Shown one piece after another: positions 56,085 through 64,000 of a stretch of 64,000 nt of DNA (its first letter is position 1; each line of letters starts with the position of its first letter). Where the stretch lies: positions 124,001 to 188,000 of the forward strand of contig NC_013892.1 of the NCBI RefSeq assembly GCF_000027225.1, written 5' to 3'. A model generated the notes under the pieces. The model worked only from the letters and a program-made list of their open reading frames with translations, made no database searches and was not told the origin of the DNA. This DNA comes from Xenorhabdus bovienii SS-2004 (GTDB lineage: Bacteria > Pseudomonadota > Gammaproteobacteria > Enterobacterales > Enterobacteriaceae). The translations under genes and the position numbers were made by a program.

Positions 56085-56208
56085 TGAATTAACTTATTTT
56101 TCCCCTGAATCCTTTTTTCAGATAAAAATTATTCAGATACAGGCAAAGTTGTTGACGTAGTTTGACGCTTGTTTTTAATTAATGATGCGTATCCCAGCAG
56201 GAGGGAGT

Positions 56209-57249
56209 ATGAAACCAATGCGTACCACCGTGGCAAGCATCATGGCAGCAGCACTTGCCATGACATCTCTGTCTTCGTTTGCTGCTTCCAGTCTGACGGG
56301 AGCGGGGGCGACATTCCCGGCACCGGTATATACCAAGTGGGCAGATTCCTATCAAAAAGAAACGGGCAATAAAATCAATTATCAGGGTATTGGCTCTTCG
56401 GGTGGTGTGAAACAGATTATTGCCCATACCGTTGATTTTGGTGCATCTGATGCCCCGCTTTCTCATGAAAAACTCGAAGCTGATGGCCTGTTCCAGTTTC
56501 CAACGGTGATCGGTGGCATTGTGCTGGCCGTGAATATTTCTGGTATTAAATCCGGCCAGTTGGTCTTGGATGGCAAAACCCTCGGTGACATTTATCTGGG
56601 CAATATCAAGAAATGGAATGATCCGGCGATTACAAAACTGAATCCCGGCCTCAGACTCCCCGATCAGAATATCGCCGTCATTCGTCGTGCGGATGGCTCT
56701 GGTACTTCCTTCGTCTTCACCAGCTACCTGTCCAAAGTGAATAGTCTCTGGAAGGAAAAAGTCGGGGTGGGTTCGACGGTTAAATGGCCGGCCGGCTTGG
56801 GGGGCAAGGGTAACGATGGCATTGCCGCGTTCGTCCAGCGTTTGCCCGGTTCCATCGGTTATGTCGAATACGCCTATGCGAAACAAAATAACCTCGCTTA
56901 TACCAAATTGATTTCGGCAGACGGCAAAGTCGTTGCGCCTACTGAAGCGAATTTCAGTGCTGCGGCGAAAGGGGCGGATTGGAGCAAAAGTTTCGCTCAG
57001 GATCTGACAGCCCAGAAAGGTGACAATGTGTGGCCGATCACTTCAACGACTTTTATTCTGATCCACAAACAGCAGAAAAATGCGGCGAATGGGATTGAAG
57101 TGCTGAAATTTTTCGATTGGGCTTATGAGCAGGGCGGAAAACAGGCGAAAGATCTGGATTATTCTGTCCTGCCGCAAGACGTCATTGGACAGATACGTGC
57201 AGCATGGAAGCGCGACATAAAAGACAGCAGTGGTAATCCGCTGTACTAA
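56209..57249 (+). CDS. pstS: Periplasmic phosphate-binding protein PstS
   Basis: PstS captures phosphate for the PstCAB importer. The 346-residue precursor has a signal peptide cleaved after SLSSFA (near residue 24), leaving [20 protein letters not shown]. Phosphate-contact segments are visible: [21 protein letters not shown], and [20 protein letters not shown]. The ATG at 56209 follows GGAGGGAG and gives the same length as E. coli PstS; the in-frame ATG at 56182 is rejected. Confidence 0.97.
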   Translation: MKPMRTTVASIMAAALAMTSLSSFAASSLTGAGATFPAPVYTKWADSYQKETGNKINYQGIGSSGGVKQIIAHTVDFGASDAPLSHEKLEADGLFQFPTVIGGIVLAVNISGIKSGQLVLDGKTLGDIYLGNIKKWNDPAITKLNPGLRLPDQNIAVIRRADGSGTSFVFTSYLSKVNSLWKEKVGVGSTVKWPAGLGGKGNDGIAAFVQRLPGSIGYVEYAYAKQNNLAYTKLISADGKVVAPTEANFSAAAKGADWSKSFAQDLTAQKGDNVWPITSTTFILIHKQQKNAANGIEVLKFFDWAYEQGGKQAKDLDYSVLPQDVIGQIRAAWKRDIKDSSGNPLY

Positions 57250-57351
57250 AATTATCTTTATATTAACCGTTGTTGAATCGGTCACTTTGATTCATTCCCC
57301 CTTTGCGCCCTTTTGCTGAGGGGGAAATTAACCCAAATGAGAATTAAGCGT

Positions 57352-58308
57352 ATGGCCGAACGTAAAACGGCACTGAAAGCACCAAGCAAAAATGGCGATA
57401 TTATTTTCAGCGCACTGGTTAGACTAGCTGCGCTGATGACGTTATTTCTGCTGGGGGGCATTATCATTTCGCTGATTATTGCTGCCTGGCCGAGTATCAA
57501 AACTTTTGGTTTTGGTTTTCTATGGAACAAGGATTGGGATGCGCCGGCAGAGCAATTTGGCGCACTGGTGCCGATTTATGGCACATTGGTGACCTCACTG
57601 ATTGCCCTGATTATTGCCGTTCCTGTGAGTTTTGGTATTGCCCTGTTTTTGACGGAACTGGCACCTAACTGGTTGAAACGTCCGCTGGGCGTGGCGGTTG
57701 AACTACTGGCCGCGATCCCCAGTATTGTTTATGGCATGTGGGGGCTGTTTGTCTTTGCTCCTCTGTTCGCCACTTATTTCCAGCAACCTGTCGGTGATGT
57801 GCTGTCGAGTATTCCCATCGTGGGAGAACTGTTCTCCGGCCCGGCTTTTGGTATCGGCATTCTGACGGCAGGCATCATTCTCGCCATCATGATTATTCCT
57901 TATATCGCTTCCGTTATGCGTGATGTGTTTGAGCAAACGCCGGTCATGATGAAGGAATCCGCCTATGGGATCGGCTGTACAACCTGGGAAGTGATTTGGC
58001 GTATCGTCCTGCCTTACACCAAGAATGGCGTGATTGGCGGCGTCATGTTGGGGCTTGGCCGGGCGTTGGGGGAAACGATGGCGGTGACCTTTATTATCGG
58101 TAATACCTACCAACTTGACAGTCTCTCTCTCTACATGCCGGGGAATAGCATTACGTCCGCCCTGGCCAACGAATTCGCCGAAGCGGAATCCGGCTTGCAT
58201 ACCGCAGCATTGATGGAACTGGGACTGATCCTGTTTGTGATCACCTTTATTGTGCTGGCGTTGTCGAAATTGATGATCCTGCGTCTGGCAAAGAATGAGG
58301 GGCGCTGA
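57352..58308 (+). CDS. pstC: Phosphate ABC transporter permease PstC
   Basis: PstC pairs with PstA as the inner-membrane channel of the high-affinity phosphate importer. The 318-residue protein has six membrane segments and the ABC EAA-loop [20 protein letters not shown], followed by [40 protein letters not shown] is also conserved. I start at 57352 ([11 protein letters not shown]) by comparison with E. coli; the ATG at 57337, better placed behind GAGGGGG, would add five residues. It begins about 100 bases after pstS. Confidence 0.95.
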   Translation: MAERKTALKAPSKNGDIIFSALVRLAALMTLFLLGGIIISLIIAAWPSIKTFGFGFLWNKDWDAPAEQFGALVPIYGTLVTSLIALIIAVPVSFGIALFLTELAPNWLKRPLGVAVELLAAIPSIVYGMWGLFVFAPLFATYFQQPVGDVLSSIPIVGELFSGPAFGIGILTAGIILAIMIIPYIASVMRDVFEQTPVMMKESAYGIGCTTWEVIWRIVLPYTKNGVIGGVMLGLGRALGETMAVTFIIGNTYQLDSLSLYMPGNSITSALANEFAEAESGLHTAALMELGLILFVITFIVLALSKLMILRLAKNEGR

Positions 58309-58309
58309 G

Positions 58310-59218
58310 ATGACCACGGGTAATAATCCTCAGCCACGTGCGGTTGGCGCGATAAATACGGCGGAGATGAACAACCGCCGCCGGATGCAGGCATGGCGCC
58401 GACAGAAAAACCGTATTGCCCTGTTGTTGTCTATGGCAACGATGGTATTTGGCCTGTTTTGGTTGATCTGGATTTTATTCTCCACCGTCACCAAAGGCAT
58501 TGATGGCATGTCGCTGGCGCTGTTTACTGAAATGACACCCCCGCCTAATACCGAAGGTGGCGGGCTGGCAAACGCCATCGTCGGCAGTGGGCTGCTGATT
58601 TTCTGGGCAACCGTGTTTGGCACGCCATTGGGTATCATGGCCGGCATCTATCTGGAGGAGTATGGCCGCCGCTCATGGCTGGCTGAAGTGACCCGCTTTA
58701 TCAACGATATTCTGTTGTCAGCACCTTCGATTGTCGTCGGATTGTTTGTTTACTCGGTGATTGTGACAAAAATGCAGCATTTTTCCGGTTGGGCAGGGGT
58801 TATCGCATTGGCGTTGCTCCAAATTCCCATCGTGATCCGCACGACCGAAAACATGTTGAAACTTGTCCCGGATAATCTGCGCGAAGCCGCTTATGCGCTG
58901 GGTACACCGAAATGGAAAATGATCTCTGCCATTACGTTAAAGGCTTCGATATCCGGCATCATGACCGGTGTCTTGCTGGCGATAGCCCGTATTGCAGGGG
59001 AAACCGCGCCTTTGCTGTTTACCTCGCTTTCCAATCAGTTTTGGAGCACCGATCTCAGTCAGCCGATTGCGAACCTGCCCGTTACCATCTTCAAGTTTGC
59101 CATGAGTCCTTTCTCTGACTGGCAGCAACTGGCGTGGGCAGGAGTCTTGCTGATTACCTTGTGTGTACTGCTGATCAACATTGTGGCGCGTGTGCTGTTT
59201 AAGAATAAAAAGCACTGA
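58310..59218 (+). CDS. pstA: Phosphate ABC transporter permease PstA
   Basis: PstA is the second membrane subunit of the phosphate importer. The 302-residue protein has six hydrophobic segments, the EAA-loop region [20 protein letters not shown] and [20 protein letters not shown], plus [20 protein letters not shown]. The ATG at 58310 lies one base after the pstC stop, preceded by GAGGGGCGCTGAG, so translation is coupled. The ORF could start five codons earlier within pstC but the later start matches the family. Confidence 0.95.
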   Translation: MTTGNNPQPRAVGAINTAEMNNRRRMQAWRRQKNRIALLLSMATMVFGLFWLIWILFSTVTKGIDGMSLALFTEMTPPPNTEGGGLANAIVGSGLLIFWATVFGTPLGIMAGIYLEEYGRRSWLAEVTRFINDILLSAPSIVVGLFVYSVIVTKMQHFSGWAGVIALALLQIPIVIRTTENMLKLVPDNLREAAYALGTPKWKMISAITLKASISGIMTGVLLAIARIAGETAPLLFTSLSNQFWSTDLSQPIANLPVTIFKFAMSPFSDWQQLAWAGVLLITLCVLLINIVARVLFKNKKH

Positions 59219-60040
<822 letters not shown>

Positions 60041-60057
60041 TATGGGGCATATAGCGT

Positions 60058-60774
60058 ATGGACAATCTGAATCATAGCAAACACATTTCCGGCCAGTTCA
60101 ATGCAGAGCTGGAACATATTCGCACGGAATTAATGACAATGGGTGGGCTGGTGGAAGAACAGCTCAGTAAGGCGATTCTGGCGATGCACAATCAGGACGG
60201 AGAGCTGGCTCGGCAAGTCATCGAAGATGACCAGAAAGTGAATATGATGGAGGTGACGATCGATGAAGCCTGCGTCCGTATCATCGCCAAGCGCCAGCCG
60301 ACCGCGAGTGACTTGCGCCTGATTATGGTGATCTCTAAGACCATTGCAGAGCTGGAACGCATTGGTGACGTTGCGAATAAAATCTGTCAGACGGCGCTGG
60401 AAAAATTCTCGCATCAGCAGCAGCCCTTGCTGGTCAGCCTGGAATCGTTGGGACGCCATGCTATCCAGATGCTGCACGATGTACTGGATGCTTTTGCCCG
60501 TATGGATCTGGAAGAAGCCATCCGCATCTACCATGAAGATAAAAAAGTCGATCAGGAATACGAAGGGATCGTCCGCCAGTTGATGACTTACATGATGGAA
60601 GATCCCCGCACTATTCCAAGCGTCATGACCGCGCTTTTTTGTGCCCGCTCCATTGAACGTATCGGGGATCGTTGTCAGAACATTTGTGAATTTATTTTCT
60701 ATTACGTCAAAGGGCAGGATTTCCGTCACGTTGGCGGCGATCAACTAGAAAAACTGCTCACTAAAGACCAATGA
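60058..60774 (+). CDS. phoU: Phosphate signalling protein PhoU
   Basis: PhoU links PstSCAB to the PhoR/PhoB system and keeps the Pho regulon off when phosphate is plentiful. The 238-residue all-helical protein consists of two three-helix repeats. Metal-binding E/D-rich motifs are visible: [20 protein letters not shown] in the first repeat and [20 protein letters not shown] in the second. It follows pstB by 17 bases and ends the operon. Confidence 0.97.
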   Translation: MDNLNHSKHISGQFNAELEHIRTELMTMGGLVEEQLSKAILAMHNQDGELARQVIEDDQKVNMMEVTIDEACVRIIAKRQPTASDLRLIMVISKTIAELERIGDVANKICQTALEKFSHQQQPLLVSLESLGRHAIQMLHDVLDAFARMDLEEAIRIYHEDKKVDQEYEGIVRQLMTYMMEDPRTIPSVMTALFCARSIERIGDRCQNICEFIFYYVKGQDFRHVGGDQLEKLLTKDQ

Positions 60775-60788
60775 TCTTAACTGCCTGA

Positions 60789-60816
60789 AACGCGGGAATT
60801 TTATTCCGGCGTTTTT
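60789..60816 (+). terminator. Rho-independent terminator of pstSCAB-phoU
   Basis: AACGCGGGAAT pairs with ATTCCGGCGTT around TTT with one mismatch, followed by TTT. It lies 15 bases past the phoU stop. Confidence 0.75.
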
Positions 60817-60931
60817 GGCTTTCTTATTCCTAAAAATGATAAACATATCATTTTATATTATTTCAAGTGCTATATTGAAATTGATAGCTTCTGTCGGACA
60901 ATAAATATTTTATTACCAACAGGGGTGTTCA

Positions 60932-61780
60932 ATGAAATTTCGCAATCAATCCCGCGTAGCGACTGTTGCGCTGCTGACCAGTCTGGCATTGGTTTCTGGT
61001 GTGGCGAAGGCAGATAAACTTGATGATATTAAAAAAACCGGTACGGTACGGATTGCGGTATTCGACAGTAACCCACCGTTTGGTTTTATTGATCCGCAAA
61101 CGAAAAAACTGGCGGGCTATGATGTGGACATCGCCAACGCGGTTGCCAGTGATCTCGGTGTAAAACTGGAATTACGTCCGACTAACCCAGCCAACCGTAT
61201 TCCTCTGCTATCTTCCAAGAAAATTGACTTAATTGCCGCTAATTTCACGATCACCGATGAACGTGCCAAACAGGTCAATTTTTCCATCCCTTATTTTGCC
61301 ACCGGACAGAAGTTCATTGCCCGCAAAGGTGTTCTGAAAACCCCGGATGATATCGCTAAGCTGCGTATTGGGGCAGATAAAGGCACTGTACAGGAGATCA
61401 CGCTGCGTGAGCGTTATCCGACAGCAAAAGTCATCTCTTATGACGATACTCCACTGGCATTTGCGGCCTTAAGGAATGGTAACGTTCAGGCGATCACGCA
61501 GGATGATGCGAAATTGGTTGGTTTGCTGGCAAACGTACCGGAAGCGCAAAAAGCAGATTTTGAAATTTCACCCTTCAGCATTACCCGTGAATATCAGGCG
61601 GTAGCCGCTACCAAAGGAGAAGATCGGTTGATTAATGCGGTTAACCAGACGCTGCTGAAACTGGAAAAAGACGGTGATGCAGAGAAGATCTACAACCGTT
61701 GGTTTGGTGCTGAGACGAAATCGGCTCAGCCGCGTGGTGATTTTAAATTCGCCCCATTAGACAGTCAGGCAAAACCTTAA
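60932..61780 (+). CDS. Polar amino-acid ABC transporter substrate-binding protein
   Basis: The 282-residue precursor has a cleavable signal peptide (SLALVSGVAKA, ending near residue 27) and the SBP_bac_3 fold. FDSNPPFGFIDPQTKKLAGY DVDIANAV-type sequence is followed by the ligand-contact segments NRIPLLSSKKIDLIAANFTI and TDERAKQVNFS. The later segments are RIGADKGTVQE and ITQDDAKLVG. Glutamate/aspartate or cystine-type amino acids are the likely ligands; the exact one is not clear. A rho-independent terminator separates it from the permease genes. Confidence 0.88.
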   Translation: MKFRNQSRVATVALLTSLALVSGVAKADKLDDIKKTGTVRIAVFDSNPPFGFIDPQTKKLAGYDVDIANAVASDLGVKLELRPTNPANRIPLLSSKKIDLIAANFTITDERAKQVNFSIPYFATGQKFIARKGVLKTPDDIAKLRIGADKGTVQEITLRERYPTAKVISYDDTPLAFAALRNGNVQAITQDDAKLVGLLANVPEAQKADFEISPFSITREYQAVAATKGEDRLINAVNQTLLKLEKDGDAEKIYNRWFGAETKSAQPRGDFKFAPLDSQAKP

Positions 61781-61809
61781 TCTACTTTAGGAAAATAACG
61801 CCTGAAACT

Positions 61810-61842
61810 AGCCCCGTTTTTGCGGGGCTTTGCTGTTTTTTT
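61810..61842 (+). terminator. Terminator between binding protein and permease genes
   Basis: AGCCCCG pairs perfectly with CGGGGCT around a 6-base TTTTTG loop, followed by TTGCTGTTTTTTT. It probably keeps the binding protein in excess over the permeases by partial termination. Confidence 0.85.
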
Positions 61843-61856
61843 ATGCGGTGAATGAT

Positions 61857-62594
61857 ATGTTTGAGCAATTTATTACCGAACACTTACTGGCTCCTGAATA
61901 TCTGCGATGGCTCTGGCAGGGGTTCCTTATCACCTTATGGCTTTCTGTCTGCACCATCATTTCTTCTACCTTGCTGGGTTTTATGATTACTGCAGCGCGG
62001 GACAGCCAGATCAAACCGTTGCGTTGGCTGGTTACGGCTTACACCACCGTATTCCGCAATACGCCACTGTTGGTACAACTGTTTTTCTGGTATTTCGCTT
62101 CCGGTCAAATTTTACCTCAGGCCGCCATGATTTGGCTGAATACCTCCCATGAAATCCCCATTGCGGGTCTGACACTGGCATGGCCATCCTTTGAATTTTT
62201 GGCGGGGTTTATTGGCTTGACGCTCTATTCCGCGCCTTTTGTGGCTGAGGAACTGCGGGCAGGCATTCAGGGCATCGGCCGTGGGCAAAAATACGCCGCG
62301 CATGCATTGGGGCTGACGGACTGGCAGGCCATGCGCTATGTCGTATTGCCGCAGGCATTGAAAATCGCCATGCCACCCCTGTTGGGGCAATATATGAATA
62401 TCGTCAAAAATTCCTCATTGACGATGGCGATTGGTGTGGCAGAGCTTTCCTACGCTTCCCGTCAGGTGGAGACGCAATCACTGCAAACCTTTGAGGCGTT
62501 TGGTGTCGCGACGGTACTTTATATCGCCGTCATTGCCATCATGGAAGGTTGGGGACAGTGGCGTCAACAGAGAATACTGGTGAGGGGATACTGA
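61857..62594 (+). CDS. Polar amino-acid ABC transporter permease 1
   Basis: The 245-residue protein has about five membrane segments and the HisM/GlnP-type ABC permease pattern: FRNTPLLVQLFFWYFAS, APFVAEELRAGIQGIGRGQK, AAHALGLTDWQAMRYVVLPQ and NSSLTMAIGVAELSY. I choose the ATG at 61857, behind GGTGA, as it starts right after the terminator; the frame opens nine codons earlier at a TTG. It is followed after one base by the second permease gene. Confidence 0.9.
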   Translation: MFEQFITEHLLAPEYLRWLWQGFLITLWLSVCTIISSTLLGFMITAARDSQIKPLRWLVTAYTTVFRNTPLLVQLFFWYFASGQILPQAAMIWLNTSHEIPIAGLTLAWPSFEFLAGFIGLTLYSAPFVAEELRAGIQGIGRGQKYAAHALGLTDWQAMRYVVLPQALKIAMPPLLGQYMNIVKNSSLTMAIGVAELSYASRQVETQSLQTFEAFGVATVLYIAVIAIMEGWGQWRQQRILVRGY

Positions 62595-62595
62595 T

Positions 62596-63345
62596 ATGGA
62601 CTTTACCGTTATTACGGAAAATTGGCGCTACTTGTTGCTCGGCACCTTTCCTGATGGGCCGTTGGAAGGCGCGGCGCTAACCTTGGTGATCAGTATCATG
62701 GCAGGGGTGATTTCCATTGTCTTGGGTACGGTGGCGGGGGTTGCGCTGGCGATGCTGCGTGGCTTCTGGGTTAACCTGCTCGCGGCAATATTGGGCTTCT
62801 TCCGTGCCATTCCCGTGATTATGCTGATTTTCTGGACTTACTTTCTGCTGCCGGTGGTACTGGGAATGGAAATTCCCGAAATCACCACTGTGGTCTGTGC
62901 ACTGGCGTTGATCACCTCCGCTTATTTGGCGCATGGCGTCAAAGCGGGCATTCTGGCGATTGGTGAAGGTCAATGGCGTGCAGGGTTATCGCTGGGCTTC
63001 AACCGTTGGGAAGTGTTGTGGTATATCGTCTTGCCGCAGGCATTGAGAATGATGGTGCCGTCATTTATTAACCAATGGATTGCCTTAATTAAGGATACTT
63101 CATTGGCCTATATTGTGGGTGTGGCAGAATTATCATTTTTAGCAACACAGGTAAATAACCGTAGCATGGTATATCCGATGGAAGTCTTTTTATTTGTTGC
63201 GCTGGTTTATTTTGTCATGTGTTTATCACTGGAGCTCATTGCCAACTCTGTCGCCCGCCGTTTTTCGATGCAACGGCAAAGAACAACACTGTTCGGTTTC
63301 TGGCGTAAAAAAACATTGATAATGATTCCGAAAATTAATATCTGA
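62596..63345 (+). CDS. Polar amino-acid ABC transporter permease 2
   Basis: The 249-residue protein is the paralogous second permease, with GFFRAIPVIMLIFWTYFLLP, AHGVKAGILAIGEGQWRAGL and the EAA-loop SLGFNRWEVLWYIVLPQALR, then IKDTSLAYIVGVAELSFLAT. Such HisQ/HisM-type pairs form a heterodimer with one ATPase. No ATPase gene follows; the next gene is an inverse autotransporter. The ATPase may be encoded elsewhere or shared with another importer. Confidence 0.9.
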   Translation: MDFTVITENWRYLLLGTFPDGPLEGAALTLVISIMAGVISIVLGTVAGVALAMLRGFWVNLLAAILGFFRAIPVIMLIFWTYFLLPVVLGMEIPEITTVVCALALITSAYLAHGVKAGILAIGEGQWRAGLSLGFNRWEVLWYIVLPQALRMMVPSFINQWIALIKDTSLAYIVGVAELSFLATQVNNRSMVYPMEVFLFVALVYFVMCLSLELIANSVARRFSMQRQRTTLFGFWRKKTLIMIPKINI

Positions 63346-63377
63346 GCCTGATCAGATATTTTATGGTTGTATTAATT

Positions 63378-63404
63378 CCCTGCTGTTAAAGGCAGGGGAT
63401 TTTT
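63378..63404 (+). terminator. Rho-independent terminator of the ABC permease genes
   Basis: CCCTGC (63378-63383) pairs with GCAGGG (63392-63397) around TGTTAAAG, followed by GATTTTTTATA. It ends the permease transcript. Confidence 0.85.
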
Positions 63405-63655
63405 TATATCACTATCTTTTAAGATGGCTATTGGGTAATGAAATAAGTTAAGAAATGTTTTATTTGTAATAATAAATTAATCCAGAATTTCAAAAAGCAA
63501 TAATTTTTTCTTATCGGCTGATAACTATTTTTCATTAATAGATATTTAATAATTTCTTCTAATATATCAAGATGGAATAATAGCATTATCTTTTTTCTAC
63601 ATGGATATTTGGTGATGAGATTTTGTTGCTTATAGACATTCTGAGGTTCTCATAT
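63405..63655. other. AT-rich leader of the invasin-type gene
   Basis: About 250 AT-rich bases separate the terminator from the autotransporter start. They should hold its promoter. No clear regulatory motif is recognised. Confidence 0.35.
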
Positions 63656-64000
63656 ATGTTTTCATATTTTAGTAAAATCATTCGTTTTGTTATTGTGTTA
63701 TATGTATTAATTCTACCGTCTACAATGATGAATGCCTTTGCGGATGGCAATGTTCTGATTGAAAAAACAGATAATCATCACGTAAGTAACAAAACGTCTG
63801 ATATAGACTTTTCGGTTAATGATTCAAGTAAAAAATTCTTGAATTCGACGACCAATAAAAAGGATACCATACAAAAAAACGAGGATATCTCAGAACCCGA
63901 TACACCTAATAGCATTGCAAGACATCTTCAGACCGCAGGCAACATGCTGTCCTCTTCTCCTTCGCAATTGGCCGAACAAGCTAAATCTTATGCCTTGGGA
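63656..64000 (+). CDS. Invasin/intimin-type inverse autotransporter, N-terminal part (cut by window edge)
   Basis: The first 115 residues are visible. A signal peptide (FVIVLYVLILPSTMMNAFA, cleavage near residue 30) is followed by a Ser/Asn/Lys-rich linker and then SIARHLQTAGNMLSSSPSQL AEQAKSYALG-type sequence. This is the start of the conserved periplasmic helix region preceding the beta-barrel of inverse autotransporters (the intimin and invasin family). No LysM domain shows in this part. The ATG follows TGAGG. The protein is probably a surface adhesin; its passenger lies beyond the window. Confidence 0.75.
   Translation, partial: MFSYFSKIIRFVIVLYVLILPSTMMNAFADGNVLIEKTDNHHVSNKTSDIDFSVNDSSKKFLNSTTNKKDTIQKNEDISEPDTPNSIARHLQTAGNMLSSSPSQLAEQAKSYALG

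Noticed and set aside
56179-56886. 235-codon minus-strand frame across pstS
   Set aside because: It is antisense to pstS, which is certain.

Overview
The window is a bacterial chromosome segment of the Enterobacterales, most like Xenorhabdus (Photorhabdus is the near alternative; family Morganellaceae). The signs are an E. coli-like core gene content and order, AT-rich spacers, many decayed insertion sequences, an orphan type VI secretion (T6SS) island, and an EnvZ sensor almost without a periplasmic domain, a trait described for Xenorhabdus nematophila. I see no rRNA, tRNA or CRISPR array.

Layout. (1) 1-8119: phenylacetate catabolism, paaABCDEFGH on the minus strand (paaH cut by the window edge) diverging from paaZ. 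(2) 8966-15676: the yhfZ-yhfY-yhfX-php-yhfU-yhfT-yhfS operon, a poorly understood PLP-enzyme/phosphotriesterase-homologue cluster, here without yhfW and with an odd N-terminal extension on php. (3) 16106-23501: a GNAT acetyltransferase, glpD, glpR, glpG, glpE, nfuA, gntX, bioH and an OsmC-type protein. (4) 23702-34142: the first foreign block. Remnants of IS1, ISAs1, IS5 and IS3 elements surround a compact AT-rich operon (cupin, PfpI/DJ-1 protein, HAD phosphatase, Hsp31-like DJ-1 protein, CE4 deacetylase/cyclic-imidase-like enzyme) with its own LysR regulator and MFS exporter. I do not recognise this combination; it is the best candidate for an undescribed pathway. (5) 34144-37000: feoABC iron(II) uptake with Fur-like and FNR-like sites upstream. 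(6) 37370-51033: the second foreign block. It holds an FMN-binding PPOX-like protein, Tn3-family debris, an unknown protein plus a small membrane protein convergent with an hcp gene, an IS6 remnant, and a T6SS cassette transcribed tssF, vgrG, DUF4123 chaperone, class-3 lipase effector, then three tandem paralogous lipoprotein genes that look like immunity genes. (7) 51081-63345: tex, greB, ompR-envZ, pstSCAB-phoU behind tandem Pho boxes, and a polar amino-acid ABC transporter with one binding protein, two permeases and no ATPase in view. (8) 63656-64000: the start of an invasin/intimin-type inverse autotransporter.

In E. coli, bioH lies near feoC and feoA lies next to tex (yhgF). Here each of these two junctions carries an insertion of more than 10 kb, so both flanks of feoABC behave as integration hot spots.

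The genes work together in four main systems. Phenylacetyl-CoA is epoxidised by PaaABCE, isomerised by PaaG, ring-opened and oxidised by PaaZ and beta-oxidised by PaaF/PaaH. GlpR controls glpD. PstSCAB and PhoU import phosphate and signal its supply. The T6SS island would supply secreted tube and spike proteins (Hcp, VgrG), an effector and its protection, but needs the rest of the secretion machine from elsewhere in the genome.
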